A DNA stretch of 48,693 nucleotides, taken from positions 1 through 48,693 of the forward strand of contig CALYZE010000012.1 in NCBI GenBank assembly GCA_945607605.1. The letters run 5' to 3'. Shown here piece by piece: positions 1-7,966 of this stretch. Under the pieces are notes generated by a model. It was not told the origin of the DNA. It was given only the letters and a program-made list of their open reading frames with translations, and searched no databases. Origin of the DNA: an uncultured Bacteroides sp. (GTDB lineage Bacteria; Bacteroidota; Bacteroidia; Bacteroidales; Bacteroidaceae). Numbering within the stretch: the first letter of the stretch is position 1; every line of letters begins with the position of its first letter. The position numbers and the translations under genes are program-made.

Positions 1-1
1 A

Positions 2-40
2 ACAGAAGGTGCCTACTTCGTAGCAGGAATCAGTTTTTAA
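2..40 (+). CDS. C-terminal end of an outer-membrane beta-barrel protein (partial)
   Basis: Only the last 12 codons lie in the window; they read TEGAYFVAGISF followed by TAA. The alternation of aromatic and small residues and the terminal Phe are typical of the last beta strand recognised by the outer-membrane insertion machinery. It runs in the same direction as glnK, whose ATG is 25 bp downstream, so it is probably the first gene of the nitrogen-assimilation operon. Identity cannot be judged from 12 residues; an outer-membrane porin is inference. Confidence 0.55.
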   Translation, partial: TEGAYFVAGISF

Positions 41-65
41 GAACTAATTGTAAAGGAATGAAGGT

Positions 66-422
66 ATGAAAAAGATTGAAGCTATTATTCGCAAAACCAA
101 ATTCGAGGAAGTGAAGGACGCACTCCTCGATGCGGACATTGAATGGTTCTCTTACTACGATGTAAGAGGAATCGGAAAGTCCAGACAAGCTCGTATCTAC
201 CGGGGTGTATTGTATGACACCAGTTCTATCGAAAGAATTCTTATCTCTATCGTGGTGCGCAATAAGAATGCGGAAAAGACCGTACAAGCCATCATTAAAT
301 CCGCACAAACAGGAGAAATCGGAGATGGACGCATCTTCGTTATCCCTATTGAAGATGCTATCCGCATCCGTACCGCCGAGAGAGGCGACATTGCCCTTTA
401 CAATGCTGAACAAGAACGATAA
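66..422 (+). CDS. glnK: P-II family nitrogen regulatory protein
   Basis: A 118-residue P-II signalling protein of normal family length. These trimers sense ATP/ADP and 2-oxoglutarate and control ammonium transport and glutamine synthesis. Visible signatures are the T-loop region at about residues 36-54, with Tyr50 at the position of the uridylylated Tyr51 of enteric GlnB, and the C-terminal block TGEIGDGRIFVIPIEDAIRI that forms the nucleotide site. The ATG follows an AAGG/GAAGG stretch. The amtB gene begins 50 bp downstream, the classic glnK-amtB pairing, so direct binding to AmtB is the expected job. Whether Tyr50 is modified in this lineage is not known from the sequence. Confidence 0.95.
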   Translation: MKKIEAIIRKTKFEEVKDALLDADIEWFSYYDVRGIGKSRQARIYRGVLYDTSSIERILISIVVRNKNAEKTVQAIIKSAQTGEIGDGRIFVIPIEDAIRIRTAERGDIALYNAEQER

Positions 423-472
423 GAACAGCATCTATCTTAAGAAAATACAATACAACTAAAAGCAAAAAACTT

Positions 473-1924
473 ATGGACACTTATTTGAAATGCAGTTTTA
501 CGAAACTGTGTATCACCCTTGCTATACCCATAGCGTTCTGTTTCACCACAGATACATTTGCACAAGATTCCATTGCAACAGACAGTCTAACAGTGGTTGC
601 TACGCAAGTAATCACCGCAATAGAAAGCCCTGCTGAAGTAGCCGGAGCAGCAGACACTCTCAGCCAATTGGTATCGGGAGTCAATACAGTTTGGATGTTA
701 TTGGCTGCCATGCTGGTATTCTTTATGCAGCCGGGATTTGCATTAGTGGAAGCAGGCTTCACTCGTACCAAGAACACAGCCAACATTCTGATGAAGAACT
801 TCGTGGATTTCATGTTCGGTTCGCTGCTCTATTGGTTTGTCGGTTTCGGTATCATGTTTGGTTTGGGAGATTTCTTTGGAACTCCCCACTTTATGAGTTT
901 GATTTTTGAAAGCAAAGGTTTGCCTGATGCCGCTTCACTTCCCACTGAGGGTTTTTTGGTATTTCAAACGGTATTTTGTGCTACAGCTGCAACCATTGTA
1001 TCCGGTTCTATGGCAGAGCGAACCAAATTCTCCATGTACCTGATATATACGATCTTCATCAGCGTATTGGTTTATCCGATATCCGGTCATTGGACTTGGG
1101 GCGGTGGCTGGTTGATGAACGGTGAAGAAGGTTCATTCATGATGAATACTTTCGGAACCACTTTCCATGACTTCGCCGGCTCTACCATTGTTCACTCCGT
1201 AGGCGGTTGGATTGCCTTGGTCGGTGCGGCCATCCTTGGTCCACGTATTGGTAAGTACAGCAAAGACGGTAAATCAAGGGCTATTCCCGGGCACAACCTT
1301 ACGATTGCAGCACTCGGTGTATTCATCCTGTGGTTCGGATGGTTCGGATTCAATCCCGGTTCACAGCTGGCAGCAGCCACTACCGAAGATCAGATAGCCA
1401 TTTCAGTGGTATTTCTGAATACCAACTTAGCAGCCTGTGCCGGTGGCTTCTTTGCCTTGGCGGTGAGCTGGTTAAAATATGGTAAACCTTCTCTGTCATT
1501 GACACTGAACGGAATTTTGGCAGGTTTAGTAGGTATCACTGCCGGCTGCGATGCGGTTTCTCCCTTAGGAGCTGTTGCCATCGGTACCCTTTGCGGCATC
1601 CTGATGATTTATTCTGTAGAATTCATCGATCGCGTTCTAAAAATTGACGATCCTGTAGGTGCAAGCACTGTACACGGAGTATGCGGTTTCACAGGTACCA
1701 TCCTTGCCGGATTATTTTCCACCAGTGAAGGAGTGTTCTATGGCGGAGGTTTCGGTTTCCTCGGTGCGCAGCTATTTGGTGCCTCGGTAGTAGGTATATG
1801 GGCTGCAGGTATGGGGTTCATCATCTTTAAAGTCCTCGACAAAATTCATGGTCTGCGTGTTTCGGCTCGTGTGGAAGAAGAAGGACTCGATATTTACGAA
1901 CATGGAGAATCAACTTATAACTAA
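473..1924 (+). CDS. amtB: Ammonium transporter
   Basis: A 483-residue Amt/MEP/Rh-family channel for ammonium uptake in the inner membrane. An N-terminal signal peptide (hydrophobic run ending ...TDTFAQ, about residue 31) and a Ser/Thr-rich periplasmic stretch precede the first pore helix, VWMLLAAMLVFFMQPGFALV. The two pore histidines are visible: H241 in STIVHSVGG and H401 in STVHGVCGF. The family motif around GGWIALVGAAILGPRIGKY is intact, and the C-terminal tail (EEGLDIYEHGES) matches the cytoplasmic tail that P-II proteins contact. It sits between glnK and the glutamine synthetase gene, consistent with coupled uptake and assimilation. Confidence 0.96.
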   Translation: MDTYLKCSFTKLCITLAIPIAFCFTTDTFAQDSIATDSLTVVATQVITAIESPAEVAGAADTLSQLVSGVNTVWMLLAAMLVFFMQPGFALVEAGFTRTKNTANILMKNFVDFMFGSLLYWFVGFGIMFGLGDFFGTPHFMSLIFESKGLPDAASLPTEGFLVFQTVFCATAATIVSGSMAERTKFSMYLIYTIFISVLVYPISGHWTWGGGWLMNGEEGSFMMNTFGTTFHDFAGSTIVHSVGGWIALVGAAILGPRIGKYSKDGKSRAIPGHNLTIAALGVFILWFGWFGFNPGSQLAAATTEDQIAISVVFLNTNLAACAGGFFALAVSWLKYGKPSLSLTLNGILAGLVGITAGCDAVSPLGAVAIGTLCGILMIYSVEFIDRVLKIDDPVGASTVHGVCGFTGTILAGLFSTSEGVFYGGGFGFLGAQLFGASVVGIWAAGMGFIIFKVLDKIHGLRVSARVEEEGLDIYEHGESTYN

Positions 1925-1928
1925 TTGC

Positions 1929-1947
1929 TTAGCGGTTCTATCGCTAA
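1929..1947 (+). other. Small hairpin between amtB and glnN
   Basis: TTAGCG and CGCTAA (1929-1934 and 1942-1947) form a 6-bp stem with a 7-base loop in the 95-bp gap after amtB. It has no proper T-run, so it is at best a weak terminator or an mRNA-processing or stability element that could uncouple glnN from amtB. Confidence 0.35.
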
Positions 1948-2019
1948 AGTTCTCTTACCCCAGAAGTTTTTTACTCTAACAATAGTTTTTTAAAACCAAC
2001 CATTACAACTCAAGGTATT

Positions 2020-4209
2020 ATGTCAAAATTGAGATTCAGAGTAGTAGAAACGGCGTTCAAAAAGAAACCCGTTGAAGTGACAATTCCAACGGAACGTCCG
2101 TCAGTGTATTTTGCCAAGTATGTATTCAACAAGGAAAAGATGTTCCGCTATCTGTCGAGTAAGGTATACGCCAAACTCATTGATGTAATTGACAATGGTG
2201 CACCATTGGATCGCAGCATTGCCAATGAAGTAGCTGCGGGCATGAAAAAATGGGCCATTGAAAGAGGAGCTACTCACTACACCCATTGGTTTCATCCGTT
2301 GACCGAAGGCACTGCCGAAAAGCATGATGCTTTCGTTGAACACGATGGTAAAGGTGGTATGTTGGAAGAGTTTACCGGAAAGTTGCTTGTACAGCAAGAA
2401 CCGGATGCATCCAGTTTTCCCAATGGTGGTATTCGCAACACCTTCGAAGCACGCGGTTATTCCGCATGGGATCCCTCCTCCCCTGCCTTTATAGTGGATG
2501 ACACACTCTGCATTCCAACTATATTCATTGCTTATACCGGTGAATCCTTGGATTACAAAGCACCACTGCTGAAAGCACTCCGCGCTGTAGACAAAGCTGC
2601 AGTGGATGTGTGTCATTACTTCAATCCGGATGTAAAAAAAGTAGTTGCTTATTTAGGTTGGGAGCAGGAATACTTCCTGATCGACGAAGGTCTGTATGCC
2701 GCCCGTCCCGATTTACTGATGACCGGACGTACCTTGATGGGACACGATAGTGCCAAAAATCAACAATTGGAAGATCACTATTTTGGGGCTATTCCTACCC
2801 GCGTAGCGGCTTTCATGAAAGAGTTGGAGATTGAGGCTCTAAAACTCGGAATTCCTGTCAAGACTCGCCATAATGAAGTAGCTCCTAATCAATTTGAATT
2901 AGCTCCTATCTTTGAAGAGTGCAACCTGGCTGTTGATCACAACATGCTTATCATGTCCTTGATGCGCAAGGTGGCACGCGGCCATGGATTTCGCGTTCTG
3001 CTGCATGAAAAACCTTTCAAAGGCGTTAATGGGAGTGGCAAGCACAACAACTGGTCATTGGGTACTGATACAGGTATCTTGCTCCACGCTCCCGGCAAAT
3101 TGCCCGAAGAGAATCTACGCTTTATCACTTTTGTGATCAATACTTTGATGGCTGTATACAAGCACAATGGTTTGCTAAAAGCCTGTATTTCCAGTGCAAC
3201 GAATGCTCATCGTCTAGGCGCCAACGAGGCACCTCCCGCTATCATCTCTTCTTTTCTAGGCAAACAGTTAAGTCAAGTATTGGAACATATTGAAGAAAGC
3301 ACCAAAGATGACCTCATCAGCCTCAGTGGAAAGCAAGGCATGAAATTGGACATTCCTCAGATTCCCGAATTGTTGATTGACAACACTGACCGGAACCGTA
3401 CCAGCCCGTTCGCTTTCACCGGCAATCGCTTTGAATTTCGTGCCGTAGGTTCTGAAGCAAACTGTGCTAGTGCCATGATTGCTCTGAACTCTGCTCTTGC
3501 TGAACAATTGATAGAATTCAAGAAAGATGTGGACCAACTCATCGAAAAAGGAGAGCCGAAGATTTCAGCCATCCTTGAGATCATCCGCAAATACACGAAA
3601 ATTTGCAAACCTATCCATTTTGACGGTAACGGCTACAGTGACGAATGGAAAGCCGAAGCTGCCCGCCGTGGATTGGATTGCGAAACCAGTGTTCCTCTCA
3701 TCTTCGATAATTATCTGAAACCAGAGAGCATCAAGATGTTTGAATCTATTGGCGTTATGACAAAGAAGGAATTGGAAGCACGCAATGAAGTGAAATGGGA
3801 AACTTACACTAAGAAAATCCAAATTGAAGCTCGTGTCCTTGGCGACTTGGCCATGAATCATATTATTCCTGTAGCCACGCAATATCAGACAGACCTGATT
3901 GACAACGTTTATAAGATGAGAGACTTGTTCCCCGCAGAGAAAGCTGCAAAACTTTCTGCCAAGAATCTGGAACTCATTGAAGAGATTGCAGACCGAACCG
4001 CGTTCATCAAAGAACATGTAGATGCCATGATTGAAGCTCGCAAGGTTGCCAATAAACTGGAATGTGTACGTACCAGAGCCATTGCTTACCACGACAACAT
4101 CACGCCGATGATGGAAGAAATACGTTATCACATTGACAAATTGGAACTCATTGTTGACAACCAGATGTGGACATTGCCGAAATACAGAGAATTATTATTT
4201 ATCAGGTAA
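2020..4209 (+). CDS. glnN: Glutamine synthetase type III
   Basis: A 729-residue enzyme forming glutamine from glutamate, ammonium and ATP. The length and motifs fit GSIII, the large form common in Bacteroidota, not the roughly 470-residue GSI. Visible landmarks: the N-terminal GSIII region with THYTHWFHPLTEGTAEKHD; the glutamate/metal region HNEVAPNQFELAPIFEECN; the catalytic block HEKPFKGVNGSGKHNNWSLG; and NRTSPFAFTGNRFEFRAVGS for nucleotide and phosphate binding. The C-terminal 200 residues are helical and specific to the type III family. It lies 95 bp after amtB and ends just before a strong terminator, so it is the last gene of the nitrogen unit. Confidence 0.96.
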   Translation: MSKLRFRVVETAFKKKPVEVTIPTERPSVYFAKYVFNKEKMFRYLSSKVYAKLIDVIDNGAPLDRSIANEVAAGMKKWAIERGATHYTHWFHPLTEGTAEKHDAFVEHDGKGGMLEEFTGKLLVQQEPDASSFPNGGIRNTFEARGYSAWDPSSPAFIVDDTLCIPTIFIAYTGESLDYKAPLLKALRAVDKAAVDVCHYFNPDVKKVVAYLGWEQEYFLIDEGLYAARPDLLMTGRTLMGHDSAKNQQLEDHYFGAIPTRVAAFMKELEIEALKLGIPVKTRHNEVAPNQFELAPIFEECNLAVDHNMLIMSLMRKVARGHGFRVLLHEKPFKGVNGSGKHNNWSLGTDTGILLHAPGKLPEENLRFITFVINTLMAVYKHNGLLKACISSATNAHRLGANEAPPAIISSFLGKQLSQVLEHIEESTKDDLISLSGKQGMKLDIPQIPELLIDNTDRNRTSPFAFTGNRFEFRAVGSEANCASAMIALNSALAEQLIEFKKDVDQLIEKGEPKISAILEIIRKYTKICKPIHFDGNGYSDEWKAEAARRGLDCETSVPLIFDNYLKPESIKMFESIGVMTKKELEARNEVKWETYTKKIQIEARVLGDLAMNHIIPVATQYQTDLIDNVYKMRDLFPAEKAAKLSAKNLELIEEIADRTAFIKEHVDAMIEARKVANKLECVRTRAIAYHDNITPMMEEIRYHIDKLELIVDNQMWTLPKYRELLFIR

Positions 4210-4276
4210 TGGAAATGATTCAGCATAGAACATTGAAATGATCCTATTTCTTTTGTTGGTTGTTTTAAGTTTGCAG

Positions 4277-4313
4277 GGAGAGAGGTGCCGTGAGGTAGCT
4301 CTCTCCTCTTTTT
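4277..4313 (+). terminator. Rho-independent terminator after glnN
   Basis: GGAGAGAG (4277-4284) pairs with CTCTCTCC (4299-4306); additional pairs inside close on a GTGA loop. A run of T at 4309-4313 follows. It ends the glnK-amtB-glnN unit. Confidence 0.8.
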
Positions 4314-4347
4314 ACGTACCCATTCATGGGTTGTAGAAAAAAACGTT

Positions 4348-4355
4348 TATCTTTG
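4348..4355 (+). promoter_or_regulatory. -7 element (TATCTTTG) for the S37 peptidase
   Basis: An exact match to the Bacteroidota -7 consensus TAnnTTTG, 25 bp before the ATG at 4380. No convincing -33 element is seen at the usual distance. It lies inside the longer reading frame that begins at 4326, which is why the start was moved to 4380. Confidence 0.65.
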
Positions 4356-4379
4356 TCTCTCAGAAAAAAGCTTATCACT

Positions 4380-5675
4380 ATGAATAACTTACGTCATTGC
4401 TATACAGCATTGCTGTTGTATTTCTTTTTTGTTGTATCGGGACCACTTTCAGCACAGTCCTCCCTGCAACAACAGCTAAACAATATCCCTGCTATTACGG
4501 AAACCACTCTTTTGGAATCTACCCGGTTTTCCGAGAAGTATGTCACCTATTTCACACAACCGCTCGATCATAACCAACCCGAAAAAGGCAGTTTCCACCA
4601 ACGCGTCATTGTCTCTCATATTGGTTTTGACCGCCCTACAGTGATGGTTACCGAAGGTTATGGAGCTACTTATGCCCTCAACCCCAACTATCGTGAAGAA
4701 CTCTCCGAACTACTGGATGCTAACCTTATTTTTGTGGAACACCGCTACTTCCTTGAGTCCACTCCCAAGATAAAGGATTGGCAATATCTCACTGCTGAAA
4801 ACTCAGCAGACGATCTACATGCTATACGCAGTACCTTCAAAAACATCTATCCCGGGAAATGGATTGCCACAGGTATTAGCAAAGGCGGACAAACCACCTT
4901 ATTATATCGTACTTTCTATCCGGACGATGTAGATATCTCCGTTCCCTATGTGGCCCCGCTTTGCTATGCTACAGAAGACGGACGTCACGAACCTTTCCTA
5001 AAAAAAGTATCGACAGCCAAAGATCGCAAAAAGATTGAAGATTTCCAGTTGGAGGTATTGAAACGCAAAGCAACACTCCTTCCTCGTTTTGAGGAGTATT
5101 GCACGGAAAAAGAGTTGAAGTTTCGTGCTCCCATGGCTGAGATTTATGACTATTCAGTATTGGAATACTCTTTTGCTCTTTGGCAATGGGGAACACCTGT
5201 GAGTAGCATTCCTGCTACCACCGCATCTGATGATGAAATTTTCGCTCATCTACTTGCCATTAGCAATCCTAACTACTTCATTGCCGACAGTTCCATAGCC
5301 TCATTCTTTGTACAAGCTGCCCGTGAATTAGGTTATTACGGCTACGATGTAAAACCTTTCAAAAAGTATCTCTCCATCAAATCAAGTAAAGGCTATCTGC
5401 ACCGCTTGATGCTGCCCGAAGAGCTCAAAGACCTGCCTTTCGACAAGACATTAAGCCAAAATATTTCGAAATATCTAAAGGAAAATGATCCGAAAATGAT
5501 ATTTATTTACGGTGAAAACGATCCTTGGACAGCCGCTGGTGTCACTTGGTTAAAAAGGAAGAAGAATATTCACGTATTTGTTGAGCCCGGAGGCAGCCAC
5601 AAAGCACGTATCAGTACATTGCCCGAACCTAAAAAGAAGGAGGTCGTCGAGCTAATCAATGAGTGGCTAAAGTAA
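4380..5675 (+). CDS. Secreted S37-family serine (tripeptidyl-type) peptidase
   Basis: A 431-residue peptidase of the S37 (PS-10) family, alpha/beta-hydrolases that release short peptides from protein N-termini. The ATG at 4380 gives a clean signal peptide (hydrophobic core LLLYFFFVVSGPLSAQ, cleavage near residue 22); the longer frame from 4326 would run through the promoter. Likely catalytic residues: Ser167 in TGISKGGQT, Asp381 in GENDPW and His407 in GGSHKAR. An early oxyanion/folding block reads TEGYGATYAL. It is monocistronic, between two terminator or promoter boundaries. A periplasmic or cell-surface role in peptide scavenging is inference; the exact cleavage specificity cannot be read from sequence. 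Confidence 0.85.
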   Translation: MNNLRHCYTALLLYFFFVVSGPLSAQSSLQQQLNNIPAITETTLLESTRFSEKYVTYFTQPLDHNQPEKGSFHQRVIVSHIGFDRPTVMVTEGYGATYALNPNYREELSELLDANLIFVEHRYFLESTPKIKDWQYLTAENSADDLHAIRSTFKNIYPGKWIATGISKGGQTTLLYRTFYPDDVDISVPYVAPLCYATEDGRHEPFLKKVSTAKDRKKIEDFQLEVLKRKATLLPRFEEYCTEKELKFRAPMAEIYDYSVLEYSFALWQWGTPVSSIPATTASDDEIFAHLLAISNPNYFIADSSIASFFVQAARELGYYGYDVKPFKKYLSIKSSKGYLHRLMLPEELKDLPFDKTLSQNISKYLKENDPKMIFIYGENDPWTAAGVTWLKRKKNIHVFVEPGGSHKARISTLPEPKKKEVVELINEWLK

Positions 5676-5716
5676 ATGTATAAACCACACACACGTCCTC
5701 AATAGCAGATGGTTTT

Positions 5717-6292
5717 TTATTCTATAACTTCGGCATCCTCAATTGTCTCAACGGCCTTTATGGAAGTTTTTGGTGCTTTGGGGCGTCGACGTGTAAACTT
5801 GAACCAGTTTATTAACTCAGAAGTGGCATATACCAAACTACTGATGCCAATAATAATGAATGCCGTGGAACGGACTCCTGTAGGATTGAACAAGGCAAAT
5901 AATCCAGCAATCAGAATCAATACCGGAACCACATAAAACCCTCCCGGGACAGGCATCCAACGGCGTGCAGCCGAAAGTGAAGCAATTTGCTGCACTCCTC
6001 CCATTACGAGAATAAATCCTAATACAAAGGTCAGCAAGTCGGCAAAGAAACCGGGCATAATAATCAGCCACAGGCCAAACAGCAAACTACCCACTCCCTC
6101 AATAGGGAAACGTTGACGCATTTCGGCATTCTGTGCAAAGTAACCAATGATACCGATCAATGAAGGCACTAAAAAGACAATACCTATCGTAATGACAAAA
6201 TAATCGCCGGCTTGGTCGGGAAACAAGACCAGCACTAATCCGATGACAAGCGCACATATCGCACGCAAAAATGAATAACTTATTCCTTTCAT
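5717..6292 (-). CDS. DUF308 (HdeD-like) membrane protein
   Basis: A 191-residue protein with six hydrophobic segments in three pairs, the repeated DUF308 layout: short helices separated by Gly/Pro turns such as VLFPDQAG, IIMPGFFADL and ALFNPTGV. The charged C-terminal tail (about 30 residues, KFTRRRPKAPK then acidic) is probably cytoplasmic. HdeD itself is linked to acid resistance in enterobacteria, but most family members have no known function, and none is claimed here. It converges on the S37 peptidase gene with 41 bp between stops. On its own strand a near-consensus -7 element TATCTTCG lies at 6316-6309, giving a very short leader. Confidence 0.85.
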   Translation of the reverse strand: MKGISYSFLRAICALVIGLVLVLFPDQAGDYFVITIGIVFLVPSLIGIIGYFAQNAEMRQRFPIEGVGSLLFGLWLIIMPGFFADLLTFVLGFILVMGGVQQIASLSAARRWMPVPGGFYVVPVLILIAGLFALFNPTGVRSTAFIIIGISSLVYATSELINWFKFTRRRPKAPKTSIKAVETIEDAEVIE

Positions 6293-6470
6293 GAGTCTAT
6301 GTTTTTTGCGAAGATACAGATTTATCCAGACAACTCCGCATGAAAACTTCGAAAAATCAATTTATCTTTTAAAACAAATCTTCCTCCTTTCGGCAGCGTG
6401 AAACCGAAGAGAGAAATGTATTACAGGATTTAAAGGATATAAAGATTATTAAGAAAAAAGTAAGTTTTAT

Positions 6471-6501
6471 TTTGGTGTTTCAAACATTATGTTTATATTT
6501 G
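6471..6501 (+). promoter_or_regulatory. trp operon promoter
   Basis: TTTG at 6471-6474 and TATATTTG at 6494-6501 are separated by exactly 19 bp, a full match to the Bacteroidota sigma-70 promoter pattern. Predicted transcription start is near 6508, which places the leader peptide start codon (6526) about 18 bases into the RNA. Confidence 0.85.
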
Positions 6502-6525
6502 CCCACGATAAAAACAAAAAAGATA

Positions 6526-6615
6526 ATGAAGACAATGTTCATAAATACAAATTGGTGGTGGCACTCTACAACTCCGACAGTCGTAAGGGAGCAGCGCTCG
6601 TATGTATATATGTAA
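6526..6615 (+). CDS. trpL: Tryptophan operon leader peptide (attenuator sensor)
   Basis: A 29-codon open frame starting ATG AAG ACA and ending ATG TAA. Codons 10-12 (6553-6561) are TGG TGG TGG, three consecutive tryptophans, followed by HSTTPTVVREQRSYVYM. It lies between a consensus promoter and a strong terminator hairpin directly ahead of trpB, the arrangement of a ribosome-stalling attenuator. When Trp-tRNA is scarce the ribosome should stall at 6553-6561 and leave 6574-6599 free for alternative pairing. When Trp is plentiful it would run to the stop at 6615 and let the terminator form. The frame is too short for routine gene finders and is not similar in sequence to the enteric TrpL. Confidence 0.88.
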   Translation: MKTMFINTNWWWHSTTPTVVREQRSYVYM

Positions 6616-6647
6616 TATATAATAAGGAAAATAAAAGAGCCCTGTCG
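6574..6647 (+). promoter_or_regulatory. Candidate antiterminator pairing of the trp attenuator
   Basis: CGACAG at 6575-6580, 14 bases after the last Trp codon, is exactly complementary to CTGTCG at 6642-6647 in the left arm of the terminator. CAGCGCTC at 6592-6599 can pair with GAGCCCTG (6637-6644) at 7 of 8 positions. Either pairing would open the terminator stem. GAGC/GCTC at 6589-6599 can also form a small local hairpin, possibly a pause signal. The structure is inferred by eye; no folding energies were calculated. Confidence 0.55.
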
Positions 6648-6676
6648 CACCTGCGACAGGGCTCTTTTATTTTACA
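6631..6676 (+). terminator. trp operon attenuator terminator
   Basis: A perfect 19-bp inverted repeat, 6631-6649 with 6652-6670, separated by only CC (so the innermost pairs probably open into a small loop), GC-rich in the middle and followed by a T-rich run. It lies 16 bases after the leader-peptide stop and about 80 bases before trpB, so as an ordinary terminator it would make no sense; as an attenuator it fits. Confidence 0.9.
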
Positions 6677-6747
6677 CCCATTCCTCCGTCTGCTCTCCAC
6701 AAGAGAGAGTTGGATAAAAAAAAGATAAAAATTTAAACTATAAAAAG

Positions 6748-7932
6748 ATGAGTTTCTTAGTTGACAAAGATGGTTATTACGGAGAATTCGGCGGAGCATA
6801 CATCCCCGAAATACTCCACAAATGTGTAGAAGAGTTACAGAACACCTATCTCAAAGTATTGCAAAGCGAAGACTTCAACCGCGAATACAATCAGTTGTTA
6901 CGCGACTATGTTGGACGTCCTTCTCCACTCTATCTGGCACATCGCTTGTCTCAGCAGTATGGTTGCAAGATTTACCTCAAACGTGAAGATTTGAATCACA
7001 CCGGTGCCCACAAAATCAATAATAGCATCGGCCAAATACTTTTGGCACGTCGTATGGGTAAACGTCGCATCATAGCCGAGACCGGTGCCGGGCAGCATGG
7101 AGTTGCTACCGCCACCGTTTGTGCTTTGATGAATATGGAGTGCATCATCTACATGGGAAAAACTGATGTAGAACGCCAGCATGTTAATGTGGAGAAGATG
7201 AAAATGCTGGGAGCAACTGTAATTCCGGTCACCAGTGGTAACATGACGTTGAAAGATGCTACCAATGAAGCCATCCGCGACTGGTGCTGTCATCCGTCGG
7301 ACACTTATTACGTCATCGGTTCTACCGTCGGACCCCATCCGTACCCCGATATGGTGGCACGCCTTCAATCTGTCATCAGCAAAGAAATCAAGAAACAGCT
7401 CCTCGAACAAGAAGGACGCGACTGTCCCGACTATCTCATAGCTTGTGTAGGCGGAGGAAGTAATGCAGCCGGCACCATCTATCACTACATTGATGATACA
7501 CGCGTACAGATTGTGCTTGCCGAAGCAGGTGGTAAGGGTATAGAAACAGGCATGACCGCAGCTACCATCGCTCTCGGTAAACTGGGCATCATTCACGGTG
7601 CACGCACCTATGTTATCCAAAATGAAGACGGTCAGATTGAAGAACCTTATTCCATTTCTGCCGGACTGGATTATCCGGGCATCGGCCCCATGCACGCCAA
7701 TCTTGCCGCACAGAAACGCGCCCTTGTCCTCTCCGTCAATGATGACGAAGCCATTCGCGCCGCCTACGAGCTGACAAGACTTGAAGGCATCATTCCCGCC
7801 CTTGAAAGCGCTCACGCACTCGGCGCATTGGAGAAAATGAAGTTCAAACCGGAGGATGTGGTGGTGTTGACCGTTTCAGGACGAGGAGACAAAGATATAG
7901 AGACGTATTTAAGTGATGAGTTATCTCTTTAA
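6748..7932 (+). CDS. trpB: Tryptophan synthase beta chain
   Basis: A 394-residue PLP enzyme that condenses indole with serine to give tryptophan, working as a heterotetramer with TrpA. Lys89 in [12 protein letters not shown] is the Schiff-base lysine; the phosphate-binding loop is [12 protein letters not shown]. The N-terminus ([16 protein letters not shown]) is that of the standard TrpB1 type. It is the first structural gene of the trp operon, directly after the attenuator, although it catalyses the last step of the pathway; trpA is the last gene, 4.7 kb away. All seven trp genes run in one direction with gaps of 17-86 bp. Confidence 0.97.
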   Translation: MSFLVDKDGYYGEFGGAYIPEILHKCVEELQNTYLKVLQSEDFNREYNQLLRDYVGRPSPLYLAHRLSQQYGCKIYLKREDLNHTGAHKINNSIGQILLARRMGKRRIIAETGAGQHGVATATVCALMNMECIIYMGKTDVERQHVNVEKMKMLGATVIPVTSGNMTLKDATNEAIRDWCCHPSDTYYVIGSTVGPHPYPDMVARLQSVISKEIKKQLLEQEGRDCPDYLIACVGGGSNAAGTIYHYIDDTRVQIVLAEAGGKGIETGMTAATIALGKLGIIHGARTYVIQNEDGQIEEPYSISAGLDYPGIGPMHANLAAQKRALVLSVNDDEAIRAAYELTRLEGIIPALESAHALGALEKMKFKPEDVVVLTVSGRGDKDIETYLSDELSL

Positions 7933-7966
7933 TTTTTCAACTTCTAAGGATAAATTATAACATACA

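Noticed and set aside
2101-2616. Long antisense frames inside glnN and other conserved genes (also 3565-4131 and 6898-7815, minus strand)
   Set aside because: They lie wholly within genes of certain identity on the other strand and show no family motifs or start signals.
4326-4379. Longer start of the S37 peptidase gene
   Set aside because: The extra 18 codons cover the consensus -7 element at 4348-4355 and would bury the signal peptide behind a basic stretch.
6489-6728. 79-codon frame over the trp leader region
   Set aside because: It reads through both arms of the attenuator terminator in a different frame. The 29-codon frame with three Trp codons explains the region better.
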